A stretch of DNA of 64,000 nt, from contig NC_056522.1 in NCBI RefSeq assembly GCF_019175285.1, positions 68,280,089-68,344,088 of the forward strand. The letters run 5' to 3'. The position numbers were made by a program, and so were the translations under genes. The notes under the pieces are model-generated. The model was not told the DNA's origin, did no database searches, and saw nothing but the letters and a program-made list of their open reading frames with translations. Below are positions 27,129-41,700 of this stretch, piece by piece. This DNA comes from Sceloporus undulatus. Lineage: Eukaryota; Chordata; Lepidosauria; Squamata; Phrynosomatidae. Numbering within the stretch: position 1 is the first letter of the stretch; every line of letters begins with the position of its first letter.

Positions 27129-29747
27129 GTAAAAACACTTGCCCTGTGTGTGTCTTGTGTGTGTCTTGTGTGTTGCCTAGAGGGTGGCCAGGGTTACGTC
27201 GTCCCTGGCCCCACTCCTGTGATGCAAGGACAAGATTTTGTGGGGGGCTTTCTGGGTTTTCCAGGCGAAGCGGCTGTCTTCCCTGACGTTTCGCCAGCAT
27301 CCGTGGCTGGCATCTGCAGAGAGTGCTGCCATGGAGGAGAGTTGGGCAAAAGAGAGCTCTCAGATGCTGGCGAAACGGCAGGGATAAGCTCTTCCAGAAG
27401 ACAGCCACTTCGCCCGGAAGCCTTTGCCTTCACAAGGACAGGCTGTGTCCCAGATCCAGACTGGTTGGTTGCTTCTTCTCTTTCCATTTTTGGCCTGGCT
27501 TTGGCACAATGGAAATTTCAGTGGGGTTTCCCCCTCTGAAAAACCCTTTCCTAGCCTTGCATCCTTCCAAGGAGGTTGCTAAAATGAGTACCCAGCTTGT
27601 TGTTGGGGCAATTCGCTTACAGTTGTCAACCACTTAGACTGCCTAGTTCAGTATATGGAGCGGTATATAAATGAAGCTGCTATATTGCTATTCTCTGAGG
27701 AGACTGAGGAGATGGCTGCCTGGGCCAGCCCTTCGGAAGAAGAGAGGGGCACTTGCTCCCCCCTCAGAGAGAAAAAACCTTAAGCAGCTGCGTTTCTTTT
27801 CTAGGTTATTTTTGGTGGGTTTTTTGGGCTATGTGACCATGTTCTCAAAGAGTTTATTCCTGGCGTTTCTCCAGCATCTGTGGCTGGCATCTTCAGAGAG
27901 TAAACTCTTCTAGAACACAGCCACATAGCCCAAAAAACCCACAAAAAAACTATGGATGCCCAGCCCTGAAAGCCTCCAACTTCACACTGGATTTCTTTTG
28001 TTGTTGGATTTAAAGTACAGAGTCAGTATTTTCCTCTGTGGGAGCATTGGGTTGAAATTAATATTTCTAAGCTGCTGGAAGGAAGTGTCTTAGAAATTAA
28101 ACAGCAGCAACAACAAAAAAACAATGCTGCAAAATGGAGAAGGAATGTTCAAAACAGCTTTTGTTGTTGTTTGGTTGCAGAGAATATTTATATAGGATGT
28201 GCCTAAAAGGCTCTGACTTCTGATGGTCTCTGTTTTAAAGCAAATGTGATGGAAACGATATCAATACCGTGTTCCTTGTTTGTGAACCTGTACCCTCCGT
28301 GTCTATGGGCGCAGAAGTTAATACTGGGTATTGTTTGCATTTTCTGACCAAGTCTCTAATCGGAGATTTCTTTCGTCGCAATACATCAGGTTTTGAGGCT
28401 TTGCGGAAATGATTAAAAAGCCATGCTTCGGTAACTGAAAATGAAACGCTGCAGAGTGCTTGAATGATCTGTGCTGTCTACCATCTTTGTTGTTAAATAT
28501 TGTAGCTAGTTCATCTGTCGCTGAGGGATGCGGATAGCTCCAGTTATACATCAGCTGTGCCGGAAACACTAGGAATAACATAAAATCAAATAGTACAGTT
28601 AAACCAGTAGTTCTCAAACGGCTCTATCAAGAGTCTCTTGTCTTGATGAAAGAGTTATTCAGTTTTGTTTCTGAAAGAATAACCAGTGAGTTGATGGGTG
28701 AAATTTTACGTTATGCTCATTTGTGATAACAAGGGAAAGAATGACTTTTTCAGTACAAAGAGCGCCCTTTAAAAAACAACAACCAGTTCTCTCTGTGTGT
28801 GTGTGTGTGTGTGTATGCAAGCTTGGGGCTTACTGAAGGTGAAAGAGTAGTCATGCTCAGATACTGTGATTACAGCAGTTGTTACACATTTCTGAAGTGT
28901 GTAAACACACTGTTCTGAAGCGATTATTGCAAATACAAGGAAGCATTATAGCACAGTCTTGCTCTTTAGTAAAACTTCTATTGGTGGTGTATCTGGTAAA
29001 TAGGTCTGACTGAATATGCTGGGGCAACTTTTTTGTTTCTAAGAATATAGAAATGAAAGAGAATTTGCAGTGTGATTCATACTTTAAAATTGGCATATTA
29101 ACATTTTAATACTGTAACATTTATGTTTACTTTGGAATGAGATTTACAACTTCATTCTATAAGTGTTTATTTTGTTTGCAACTAGTGGAATCAAGTACTT
29201 AAAAGTTTGCTTGACTAAATAGGCTTACATAAAAAGGCTTATTCCAAAAAGTATAGATAATATTAAAATACTGCAGATTTTTTTCTACTAGGATGCCTAC
29301 TTGGTGGCAACAATAATTTTTCTTTTAAAAAAAAAAGGAGGACATAAAGCTTTTGGTATCCCATAGATAGGAGCTGTGGACAAAGAACATTTCTTTAAGG
29401 CAGAAAGTTTTAGTCCCTGACAGCTGTAATATTAGAGGAGAAAAATAAAAGAATAGTTAATATGCTAAGACAGCATTGAATACGGTATAAATCTATCATA
29501 CTTCTGCATGTTTGGGATTTCAGTAAAGGATGAGATATGTGTGCACAGGTGGAAAACTGAGCATTGCTAGTCAAGAACTCACACTCCAGTACGATAGTAC
29601 TCTTAGTGCTGTGACTCATCAAGATGTTCTTTTTTGGCCTGAGCTATTCCTCAAGCTTTGTGTTCTTCCCTCTGCAGCCTTTTCTTCCATTTCACCTTGC
29701 TACAAATTAGATGGTGATTTTTATTAATTACTAACATGTTTTAAATG

Positions 29748-29780
<33 letters not shown>

Positions 29781-32700
29781 TTTATTTGTATACCGCTTTC
29801 CCACAGATCAAAGCGGTTTACAGCCATAGAAAACCATTACAACCATAAAAACAGTTACAAACATCTCTAGATAAAAACCAATTATACAAAATTTAAACAC
29901 AGTCATACAGCAAGGTAAGGCAGGGAATCAGTGGTATCAACATACTGTACACAACTTCATTTATCAGGGAGGGGGGGGAAGGCTTGACAAAAAAGGAAAG
30001 TTTTAAGCCTATTTAAAAAATGTTTCTAGGCGGGTCGTCAAACGGAGCTCCTCGGGAAAGCTATTCCAGATTCGCAGGGCCATCACTGAAAAGGCCATCT
30101 GGGATGTAGAAACATATTTGGAAGGTGGAATTTCCATAAGATTCTTCCCAGATGTTCTGAGTGTGCAGGGTGGATTATATGGGGAGATGCGGTCCCTCAA
30201 GTAACTTGGGCCCAAGCCATGTAGGGCTTTATAGGTAATAACCAACACCTTGTATTGCGCTTGGAAGCGAATAGGCAGCCAGTGAAGATCTGTTAAAATA
30301 GGTGTTATATGCTCAAACCTAGATGTACCAGTGATCAGTCTGGCTGCCATGTTTTGTACTAGCTGAAGCTTCCGGGCTTGCTACAAGGGTAGCCCCATGT
30401 AGAGCGAATTACAGAAATCTAGACGAGAGGTTACCAGAGCATGTACTGTACCACAGTTTCAAGGTCCCTTTGGCCCAGGTAGGTGATAGCAAGCACTTCT
30501 GACCGTCGCATCTACTTGAGATGTTAGTTGCAGGGACGAGTCCAGAAGTACTCCTAAACTGCAAACTTCGTCCTTCAGGGGAAGTGTGACCCCATTCAGG
30601 ACCGGTGGACAAATTTCCTTCCCCGGGCCTGGGGAACCTATCACCAGTACTTCCGTTTTCTCTGGATTCAAACTGAGTTTGTTTTCCCTCATCCAGCCCA
30701 TTACTGACTCCAGGCAGGCATTCAGAGGAGAGACGCCATCCCTAGTCACTGCATCAGTCAATGACACAGATAATTTTAAGCTTCTAGAAAATAATATACT
30801 GTTTTCCTTTATATGGTATGTTCAATGAATATCTATAATATAAGAATAACACTAACCTAAACAATAAACGGCATGATTTTTTTCTTCTTTTAAAGTAATG
30901 TTTTTGTGGGATGAGCCTAATATTTAAAATGATGTGAAAGATAGTGCTTAAACACATGAACACTGGAAATTATAATATGTGAGTGAACTGTACAATAGAC
31001 TATTGCCATAAGGACTGAACAGTGGGCATTTTGCTGATTCCCTCATGTTCAGAGGCAATATTTGTCTTAACAGATTCATGTTCAAGATTATCAGCCTGAA
31101 ATTTCCATTTTTGTTTCCAGCTTACCTTTTCACTTTCTTACTGTTGTTCGAAGTTGCACAAGTGATGAATCCTTTATCAGTAGCCTGGGGATAAATATCA
31201 TTTCCCCTCTTAAAATGTGTAACAATAAAAGTTTGCTTTGCTGCTTGTGGTTTAACAATTAACTTTATTATTAAGATGCACTGATTCTCCCTAGCAGCAA
31301 CTGTATGCCTCCAAAATAGGACTTCCATATAAATGAATATATGGTATAGAAGTTAATAAGTACAGAATTGTAATGAACCAAAAATATGAATGGATATTTA
31401 AGTAAGTAGGTATTAAATATTTCTTTAACTTTAATAACATGGTAATACTTACAATAGCTAGAATCAATTAATAGAGTATGTTAGGATACAGAATGAATGA
31501 TTGTTGTAATTTATGTGATCCAGGAAAATAATTAAGTAAAATGTTTTTCTGTTACTTTTGTTTCTCAATTGGGTGTTCTCTAAATACTGTATTTGAAGTT
31601 CTTTTATCCCCAGTGTGCATATCCAATGGTTATCCTAGTTAAGGATGGTGGGTGTGGGAGTCCAACAGATCAGGAGGTAACCTGTTTGGGAAAAATAACC
31701 TACACAATAATGTGACAGGTTACGCTCAGTCATCTGGGTATTTTCTATTTGGAATATGCTTCTTATCAGGACTGAACATGAACCCAGAGTTCACAACAGT
31801 ATATACATCGCATTCAAAATTTGCACTCACAGCTGTACATACATGATTTTGTGAAACATTTCATTCACAGCGGTCATTCAGAATAAAGTTGTGTTAGAAT
31901 AATTGTAATAATAATGTTGGTAGGACATGAGTGTACTTTACTTTAAATTTTACAGTATGATGCAGCTTGTTAAGTATGAAACGAAGTTGAGAAGACTCAC
32001 ATACATTTTTACAACTGTGTTCTCAGTAGTCAGCTTTCAGGATAAATTTTAAAGAATTTACCAACATATTCTGTTGACCATTGTCTCTCCTTATATGTTG
32101 AAGCACAACATTTGTGATGCACAGCATGATATAGATGAGTTCTTAGTTACCTCAGCTGACATGAGCTTGGAGCTGAGGAGGGTGACAGAAAATTGTTCCT
32201 GGCCTCCTACAGCCCTTTGGAGTGTAGGTCATGATGTCTGCATATTATTGGTAACAACTGAAGTCTCTTTCTTAAACAGCTTACTGCCACAAAGAGATGA
32301 AACTATGTAGTAGGCTTTTCATACCAGCTCCTCTGGTAGCCTTGATGCCCATGTGCCATGGAAAGTATAAGTTTCATTTTGTCACATAACAAACAGGACA
32401 AGGAGGTGGATGTTAGGGTGATAATGTTATTATTAGTGTATGTCATGTATCCTGAATTATTATGTTATGCCATGTATTTTGGATTTTTTGTATTCTTTAT
32501 CATGTATTTATGACTTTTTTGCATGATTAATTTATTGTTACAGTGCATGCTTGTTTTACGCAGGGTATCCGTTCTGGACCCCCGTGTAAAACAAAAAACG
32601 TGTATGCTCGAGCCCCATTGCAAGTAATGGGGTACGTGCTCACGGTGACGTGCGTGCTATTGTTTGTTCCGGCGCAGGGTGCTGGAAGAAGCACCACTGC

Positions 32701-35700
32701 TAAAAGCAGCGTATAATGTGCCTGCATTATAGCAGCGTATGCTGAAAGCAGCATATAATGCGCCCGTGTATGACACGGGTGCACTATATTGTGTTTTCTG
32801 TGGTTTAATTGATGAGGGTTATTTTGTACTTTGTATCTGTAATTTTTTGTTACCTTTGCTTGTAATCTACCTTGATTCCGTAAGGAAAAGGCGGAATATA
32901 AATAAATTATACTTTCAAATTATATTATTATAATATTGATAAAACCAGAATAATATAATTGTTACAGACATGAGTGGTGTCTCAGTTGCATCTGGCATCC
33001 CTGTTGTCCAGTCTGCTTCTAAGCTGTCCTTCAGCCAAAGGATCCCAGGTTGTAGACATTGAAAATAGGCATTAACATTATTTAAGCAAAGTGCAGATAT
33101 AGTGAAACTATCCTTCATAACCATTATGAACTGAAAGGGGGCAAGACATTCATTAATGTTAGTGAGCCACAGGTTTCCATGCCTCTGTCATTTCACACAT
33201 GAATTCTTTCTTTGACCCTCCATTTTGTGTGGAAACTCTCATAGAATCATCTTCATTTCAGCATTGGTTCAGAGATGGTTGCTAACCTTGGCTGAATGAA
33301 TCGAAATTATAATGCTCAACTCGCAAAAAGCCTCTTGTTTTAATTGAGTATCTAGTATTGTATACAAACTAACCTCTTCAGTGAACACATAGCACACAGA
33401 ATCTGAGTTGTCAGAATAGGGGAGGAGGCAGATAATCCCATGCCCTCTTTATTTATTACATTTTATCCATCCTTTCCTCCAAGGAGGGCAAGATGGCTTA
33501 CATAGTCTTCCCCCAAATTGTATCATCACAACAACACAGTGAGATAGATTATGCTGAAAGTACTGTAAAAGTAATCCAGTAAATTTAATAAACTGATAGG
33601 GATTTGGATATAGGTCTCCCCAGTCCTAGTTCAGTGGTGTATCTGCTTGGGGCCTAGAAGTATGAGCTCATTAATTGTATTGCTGAAATATAAGGAGGTA
33701 GCTGAATGGGTTCATATTCATTTTAGCAGGGATTTGAAATGTCTGACCTCCAGTTTGGATGTTATGCCCAGCAGTTACCCATATGGCCTACACATTTCTT
33801 CTGTTATTGTCCCTGGCCAGTTATCAAGCTAGGAGAGTAGTTAATTTGAAAATAAGAGGGTAACAATTACATTTAGCCTTGTTTTGCTTTGGCTCATCAC
33901 TCTGCCCTCCTGTGCCTTCCCAAATTGTAATTTAGAGCTTTTGCTAAGAAAGAGTTTATTTTATTAATTTCTACTTTATTGTCTGTTAAGGTATGGTGAG
34001 TTCTTTTCTTCACATTGGAAATGAGAGTTCTTAGAATTTGTTCAGGAGAGGCACTTGTTGCCTTCTAAGCTTTCTTCCTTTCCTTTTCCTTTGCTTATTG
34101 AGTAAGTCCTGCTTGTTCAAATCTATGCAAGGTTGATTTCTTATAAGTTTTTGAGGAAGCTTCCTGCCATAGAATTAGGATCACTGCCCTGTAGTCATGA
34201 CTTGCTTCACATTTCTGTTTTGCTTAAGTAAAGTGTAAGGATCTTCTACATAAGCATGACCATATATCCAAATATTCTAGCTCTGCAAGTGCTCAGTAGC
34301 AGATGGAGCTATTAGAGAGTTATCCATTCATACCCCACTTCTGGCAGTGAATGTCTTCAATTAATGAAGAGACAAAGGGTCTTGTTCGAAGTTGGTTCTT
34401 ACATGTTCAATATTAATTAATGGTAGAGAAATATATTTAAGGTAGTGTTATTAGTGCTAAGTTTAGCATTGAATTTTACTATTATGAGGATATGAGAAGT
34501 GTTTCCTAACAGTTTGTTTCTAACTCACTGCAGGTGTTGGGGGAAAAATAAAACTACAAGTCCATGACTGTTACTTATTGAGTGGATCTTGGAAGGGGAA
34601 TAGCGTTGAAGCATAGGAACAACCAGAGTGTGTGTGGGAGGAGACAGCTGCGCAAACTCAGAAAAGTTATCATGTTGAGATGGTGCTGGTAAGACCTAGT
34701 AATAGTGTAAGGAGGGTATATGAACTTGTGAATCAGTGTGCATGTATAGGTAAATTACAGCTTAGAGTTATTTATGAGCAGGAATATGCCCCTCATGAGG
34801 TTCTAGGCTGGATTGTCCCCTACTCCTGCACATGCAGAGGTGGGACAGACCAAAGTTTAGTTTTGCTTTAATAGATTTCCAGCTTATAATTAATGCAAAA
34901 GAGGCGTAGGTTAAAATGGCATCAATTGCTCAACAAGCCAACATCCAACCTAGATTAGTCTTGTGGGATGGCTAGAGGTTATTTTAAAGCACATTTTCTG
35001 GTTTGCACATAATAGTCTACTATAGTGATTCTGAAGCCTGATTCATTCATCCTGCCAGTTGGTATGAGGAGAAGGAATACATGAACCTGAAACTTTACTT
35101 GGGCTCATTGTTGTTCATACATATTATAGATTGGAAACCTGAATGCTAACATGAACATGTTAATGCTAAATTTTAGAAGAAAACAAATTCATTAATGTTA
35201 AACTATTAGGAAAAAAGAATATTTCAGAGGAAGGAACTGACAAAAACCACCTCCTTGCCTTTAAAAAAAAACCCCAGTGAAATTCATGGGGTTTCCATAA
35301 GCCCACAGGTAACTTGAAGGCACATACAGTACACACACATATAAACCATGAAATGTAGACATCTGAAACTTGGTGTGCACATGGAGGAGACTGGGGGGGA
35401 TTGTGTATTTTAGAGTTCTTTTGCTCTTAAAATGAATTGGTTTTAATCAGTGTCTAAGTGTAGTTTTTAACATATTGAATCAGTGCATAACAGCATGCCA
35501 CTAGGTAGCAGACACCAGCTCGTCTGAAGTAAGAGCACTGAGGTTTGGTCTAAATGCCTGTAGTTGGTATTGGGTGCGGCACCAGAGGACCAGGTTATGT
35601 AAACTGTTGGCCTTTCTGATTATTGGAGAAGAATGTGTTCCATTTCTATGCAGCTCATTTGCCTGATGAGCTTTACCTGTTCCTCACTCAGAATGTGTTT

Positions 35701-38700
35701 GTGGTATGTATATAAGGAAAGAATGAGCATTTATGTTGTCTGAAAGACTGAATAAGGTATAGAAAAGGAAGGAGAGAGGAATAAATGAGATAAAGAATAA
35801 AAGGAGCAGTTGCTATATTAACCAGTTAGATGTAGTCAAGTTCTGCTCTGTATTACCTATTCCCTTTACAAGAACCGAACCTACAAACTTTAAATGTGTA
35901 TAATCAATGAATGAAACAACGGCTGTGATCAACTTCACATTAGATATTTAAATTGTAGAGTAGCCCATTGATATCTGTATTTCAGTGGCCCTATTGCCTG
36001 GGGAGATTTTGGTAGTGGTAGTCCAAAACACTAATGTTTCGCAGCTGCTGTTTCTAAGCATAAAGAACATTTTCCCCATGTTAGCTTGGTAATCCTTAAA
36101 TCGTTATGATAATTCTCATTTTGCAGGGTTGTGGGCATGAGTCCAAGGATAGGGTACCATTAGGAAAGCTTAAATGCTTCAAGCAGGTCATAGAGCTTCT
36201 GGAATCCCCATTTGTTGGAGCTTTTGAATATTGGCATCTCTGTGGCCAAGAAACGGCTGGTAAAGAAACAAGGTTGTGGAGGTTTCAGAAATACCTTTAG
36301 GGCAAATTATGCATTGTATGAAAAGGCACCAAGAAATGGCAAGCAAGTAATCTGCATGTATGGCTGACTGGATTTGGAGAATTATGATATAGTAATTCTA
36401 AGGGGCAAAGGAAGGAAAATATTCCTTCTTGTTATGTGCCTTCAAGTCATTTTTTACTTATGGCGATCCTAAAGTGAGAATCTGTCATTGTCTATTCTAG
36501 ACAGAATTTGTTCAGTGGGATGTTATCTTTGCCTTCCTCTGAGGCTGAGAGAGTATGACTTGTCACGCAGTAGGTTTCCATGGCTGAGTAGGGGTTTGAA
36601 TCCTGGTCTCCCAGTGTCCTAGTCCAGCACTTAAGCCACAATACCATGCTAGCACCTGTTAAAGGGAAGAGAGTTAGTGAAAGGAAAAGCTGCATGAGTG
36701 CACAGTGGCAGGAGGAAGGAAAAGGATGACCAGAAAAAAGTGCACTGGGAGGATGAAATAGATGCAGATATACAGAACTTGTTGTGATCTTTGTCTTCAA
36801 GATAAAATTGATTCTGAAGTTTCATATTAATTTTACATTAATTATTAAATGGAAATTGTTTTAAACTAGAACAATAGTATTTGCATGTCCAAATAATTTC
36901 CCAATAACTTGTATTAGTGTGTCCCAACAAAAGCTTCTAAGAGATTTTATACTTTACACTGGCCAGCTATACAGGAATGTTTGAACTTTCATTCAGTTTA
37001 ATATGTTAGGTGCTACAGGTTTAGTACCCACATGTTTCTAAAAACTACATAACAAGTAGACTTTTATGAGAGATTGTGTTTAGCTGTGTCACTTACAATG
37101 TTGGTCCATAGTCCATTTCTGGTGTGCAAGCCATTAACTCCCAAGAGGAAGAAAACAGATGCACGAATATGGTACTGGTTCCTGACACTTTTAGGGGTAA
37201 AAAAGTGAGGCCCCTCCACATCATTTAATCTGAGAAGTGCTGATGCACAGTATCAAATCATTGTTTCTGGTCCTGGTTTCCTTTTTTCAATTTTTTTTAA
37301 TGGGGTTGAATATTTTACATCCACTTGGCATTATGAAGGACTAGAAAAACTATTTTCTTTGTTTTATTCAAGTTGATGGTTTCTTATGTTCTTTGTATTT
37401 TTTGCCTAATTCTCATAAAATTTGTCATAGTGCAGGTGTTCTTTACAGTTCAGGAAGTTGTAGCTTCATTAGTAAGGAAACTAATTTTTCACAAGGTAAA
37501 ATTTGTAATTCTTTTGTGAATAAACTGTATTTATTAACATACTAAACATGACATGTTTATGCATGAATTATGCATTGCACATTTTATGTTCTTAGTGTAA
37601 CATGATGGCTTTCAATAGGTAAAATCTGTGGTAATATTGTATTTTTAATTTTATGAAGATTTCATTTTCCTAAAAAAAACAGGGGAAACCCAGTTTTTTC
37701 CATGGCTTCCAAATTTCTGAAAATCTGTTTGCAAATTTCTGAAAACCCACTTCATGGCATACAGCTAGTTATTATACTGATTCATAAATTAAAAGAAGAA
37801 CACAGTGATTCTATGCTTGGAGAATTTTCAGATTCTGCCAGTGCTTGCCAAATGTACACTACAATAGATGATTCATGTGGAGTTGGAGAAAATGTCTGGG
37901 GAACATTGCAAATATTTAAAAAAACATGTAATGAACAGGTATTAATAATTCCAAAAAAACTCTTACATTATGAATCATTGCCCAGTTACAGAAGCAGTGC
38001 TTTGAAGCAACTTCAGCAAAAAGCAACATGTTAATATTATCTGTGGGAGAAAAGTACACCTAACAACAGTACTTCAAATGATAACAGTAACAAGCTTATA
38101 CATCATGCAGTCTATCTTAATTTAAATTTCTTACTAAGGAAAACCCTTTTTTTTTGCAAGATATATAACCTTGCTTTGCTAATTCCTAACTTGCAACTGA
38201 CAAATTACTGTTTTCTTCTTTTATGCTACTTAGAGTAGAGAAGCAGATTTTATTTACTTTGAAATGGGGAACCAGCAAAGGTGAATAGCTGGTCTGCAGT
38301 CTTTACCAGAGAGGGAGAAATTGTCATAGGGGACAGGTGAGAAGAGAGAAACAGTAATGGCATTCATAAAATAAATTCTTTCAGATGTGTGGATATTTAT
38401 ATAGGTACCTTGTTTTACCTTGTGTTTCATCAGCCTTCTTGCTAGTTGCCTGTCAAAAGAAGTTCTACCTTTATACTACATGCACACTGATAATTAGTTA
38501 TTATTGCAAGCAAACTCAGTTAGGAATTATTTAGGAATTATTTGAAAGAAGTCTGAAATTAAAACAAACTATAATAATGGGATTACATACACTTTACTTG
38601 ATGTTTAGCATAAATAATTTTTCTTTTGGGTGCATAACAAAAATGGAAATTGTGAATAAAAATAAACTGATATCTTTTTCAGAATACTGACATTCTGAAT

Positions 38701-41700
38701 GCTGGGTTATTGGGTTAAACTGATGTACTGACATTACAGTCAGCCCTCCATATTTGTAGGGGTAGGAGAACAAGACCCCCGTGAATGTGGAAAATTCATG
38801 AATAAGGCAAGCCCTGCCCGTCTCCTCCTCCCATGCCTTGGGTAACTCTGGCAAGCTGTCCCAGGTTTCAGAGGAGGGGAGGTGGGAGGGGCTCATACGC
38901 GGGGTCCCCTGGTCTCTTCAATCACAAATAACTAAATTAGTGAATGCCAAGTCTGTGACTGTGAAGGGACAACTGTATTTGAAACAAAAGCAAGTATTTC
39001 TTCACATAGCAAATACCTTCAGATACTCATAGAATCATAGAGTTGGAAGAGACCACACGGGCCATCCAGTCCAACCTCCTGCTATGCAGGAACTCACAAT
39101 CAAATCATCTCTGACAGATGGCCATCCAGCCTCTGTTTAAAGACTTCCAAGGAGGGAAACTCTACCACACTCCGAGGGAGTGTGTTCCACTATCGAACAG
39201 CCCTTACTGTCAGGAAGTTCCTCCTAAGGTAACTTACATCCATCGTTCTGTGCACTGTTGGATTGCAATTTGCAGTAAGCCTACCAGCATAGCCAAAGAT
39301 TTAGAAGTTCAAGCAGTTCAGTAACTTCTGGAGAGTTACACATTTCCCATCAGTGGCATTGTATCTAATTGCCTTATTGAGTTAATTGCAGCAAGATCAG
39401 TTTATTAGTAACCCTCATCCTTTTCAGATCTGGGATCCCTCCCTCCCTCCCTCTCTCTCTCTCTGTGTCCCTTTTCTGCCCCTCCTACAGCAGTTAAGAT
39501 ATTTGGGGCTCTTCATTCCACCACAGCCATGGAATGGAGTGGAGGTGATTGAGTGACAGCAAGTCTCTTTCTGTTCCGCTGCAATTTGCTACAGAGATAC
39601 AGAGGAACAACAATGTTGTTTCTCTGCTGTTGTTGCATACAGACTGCAGGGGAACAGAGAGGCAGCCCTGCTGCCCAGATGACTCCTCCTTGCTCCCGCA
39701 AAGCCATGCCCAGAGAGCTTAACAGCTACAAAAACACAGGGTTCAAGAGGCTACAGAATAAGCCTCTTCACCCTCATTTTTTAAAAAAGGAGATTGTGTG
39801 CATATGTTGTCACTAACATGATGCTAGAAAGTAATACAACTGATGTAATCCATTTTAGGCTGAGGCCCCAGCAGCTGATGGCCTTATACATCTTTAAATT
39901 ATAAATCTTTAAAAAGATTTAGAAAATTCATGAAGGATATGTTATCAGGTAGTCAAGATACGTGAGTCAAACGGTATGAACTTCCAGGGGCATCTAGTTT
40001 TGGAGAGAGTGCTGAAGTGATGGACATTCTGTCTCAGGCAGCTGATTAATCACTTGTTCATTTATGCATACTTGAATGATATCATTTTCTATAAAGAGAT
40101 TTTGAAATTAATTGTTTTCTATTTTTCTGTTGCTCTTAGTCATATGGTAAGCCCAAATTAAAACTTATTTTTTTAAAAAAATCAGCTAGTTGGTTTCATT
40201 AGCTAATTGGTAGAATATAGGACAGGAAAGTGTTTTGTGTTCACAAATGGTCCAGTTAACATTTGTCTGCCATTATATATTAACTAAGATGACATCAGTG
40301 TCGTAATAAGTACGTACATTAGTGAAAAATACTGTGTCAGTAGTTCAAAAAGAATTCACACTTTAGGCAATATGAGGATTTGTTTGTCTTTCAGATTTTT
40401 TGTAATAGAAAAAGACATTTATTTCTACATATTTCTGGAAAAAATAGCTTGCTCTCACTGAAAAGTCAGAGGAATATAAGAAATACATTCTCATGCTAAA
40501 TATACTAACTTACGTTACCTTATAAATCAGTTATAGTAGACTTGTGGATCTCAGACCACCCTTCTCCCAATTGCCAGTCCTTAGGCAAAAAAATATGAAG
40601 AAAGTGACACCTGTGGCCACAGGCAGTTGTCATAGTAGAGTAGAGAGTGTGGATTAGAAGTGCTACCGACTACTCCTCAAAACTCATTGCTAACTGGTAA
40701 AACAGCTGCAAGCATCTAATTGCTTTACATCTATGCTTGGTTAACTCTTTTGCTACAGTTAAACTAAAAATAAAAAAGGCATCGAAATGCTTCTTCAAGG
40801 GGCCACAATGTTGATCAGCCACAGAAGACACAAGCAGGTACCCTGGTGCCAAATTTGGCACACAGATAACACAGTTAAGCAGTCCAAATTGATCTTAGAT
40901 CATTATGGGAAATCTAATCTTATTTGCTGGGCCAAGCCATTTAGGGCTTCAGGAATCAAAGACAATCTAGAGGTGGGCCCATAATGTGACAGGAAACCAA
41001 TAAAAACTTTGCAATGTAATTTTTCACAGTGATCTGTGGATTGATCTTTTCTGCATTTTGATATCCCATAGCTTTCGCTTACACATTCAAATTGGTAATA
41101 TATATAAGCTCCCCAAAGTTACTAGCCTCTTGTATACTTTTACCAGCCTGCTCAGAGCTGTCTTACAAAAGATAAAGAGCTGCATTTCTGTGCTGATTGC
41201 AGGGGAGTGACAAGAGTTCTCAACCCTCCTAGCATAGAAATTACTAGCATGGAATTCAGTGGACTTTGCTGCATGCACACTGGGTGCAGGGCTCATTTGA
41301 ATTCTGATAGGAAAAAAGATAAGTGGGATGATCATAGACGGTGATCGTGTTTATAGCACTGTGAACATTTGTTAGAAGGCTTTAGGCCAGTTTTTTTTTT
41401 TTTTTTAAATTAGGGCTTATCCTGACAGAAGTATTCCCTTTGACCCATATGGCATGATGACAACTAACTGGCTCTTGCAAATGAATTTTATTACTTTTTT
41501 CAGTGTACATAGAATAATAGGACTGTAGGAAAATAAATTTTCTTCCTCCTATGGAAAAAAAAGTGTGGAATAATAGGGCAAATTAAGAGTTTGGATAGTC
41601 TTTTAGTATGATATTCAGATAGTTCAGTATGAATCAGCAATACTTGGTGGAATGTTTGGTGGCTTTCCATCTTGCTCCTTTTAGTTGCTTAGCCACAAAC

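Larger units (their letters stand above)
25100..27130. promoter_or_regulatory. CpG island and shared divergent promoter of GGPS1 and ARID4B
   Basis: The sequence becomes abruptly GC- and CpG-rich between the two head-to-head genes and drops again after the ARID4B start exon. It holds predicted first exons of both genes, GGA/GCC triplet runs (25306-25350, 25950-25985, 26816-26832), a ZNF143-type motif, a cluster of CCATTTT motifs, a 48 bp-arm inverted repeat and an 18-base G run. No TATA box is evident, as is usual for housekeeping bidirectional promoters. Open frames inside it are rich in Arg, Pro and Ser and look like by-products of base composition. Confidence 0.85.

Noticed and set aside
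26447-27286. Several 170-240 residue open frames in the ARID4B promoter island
   Set aside because: Low-complexity Arg/Pro/Ser/Gly text caused by GC-rich triplet repeats; present in several frames at once.
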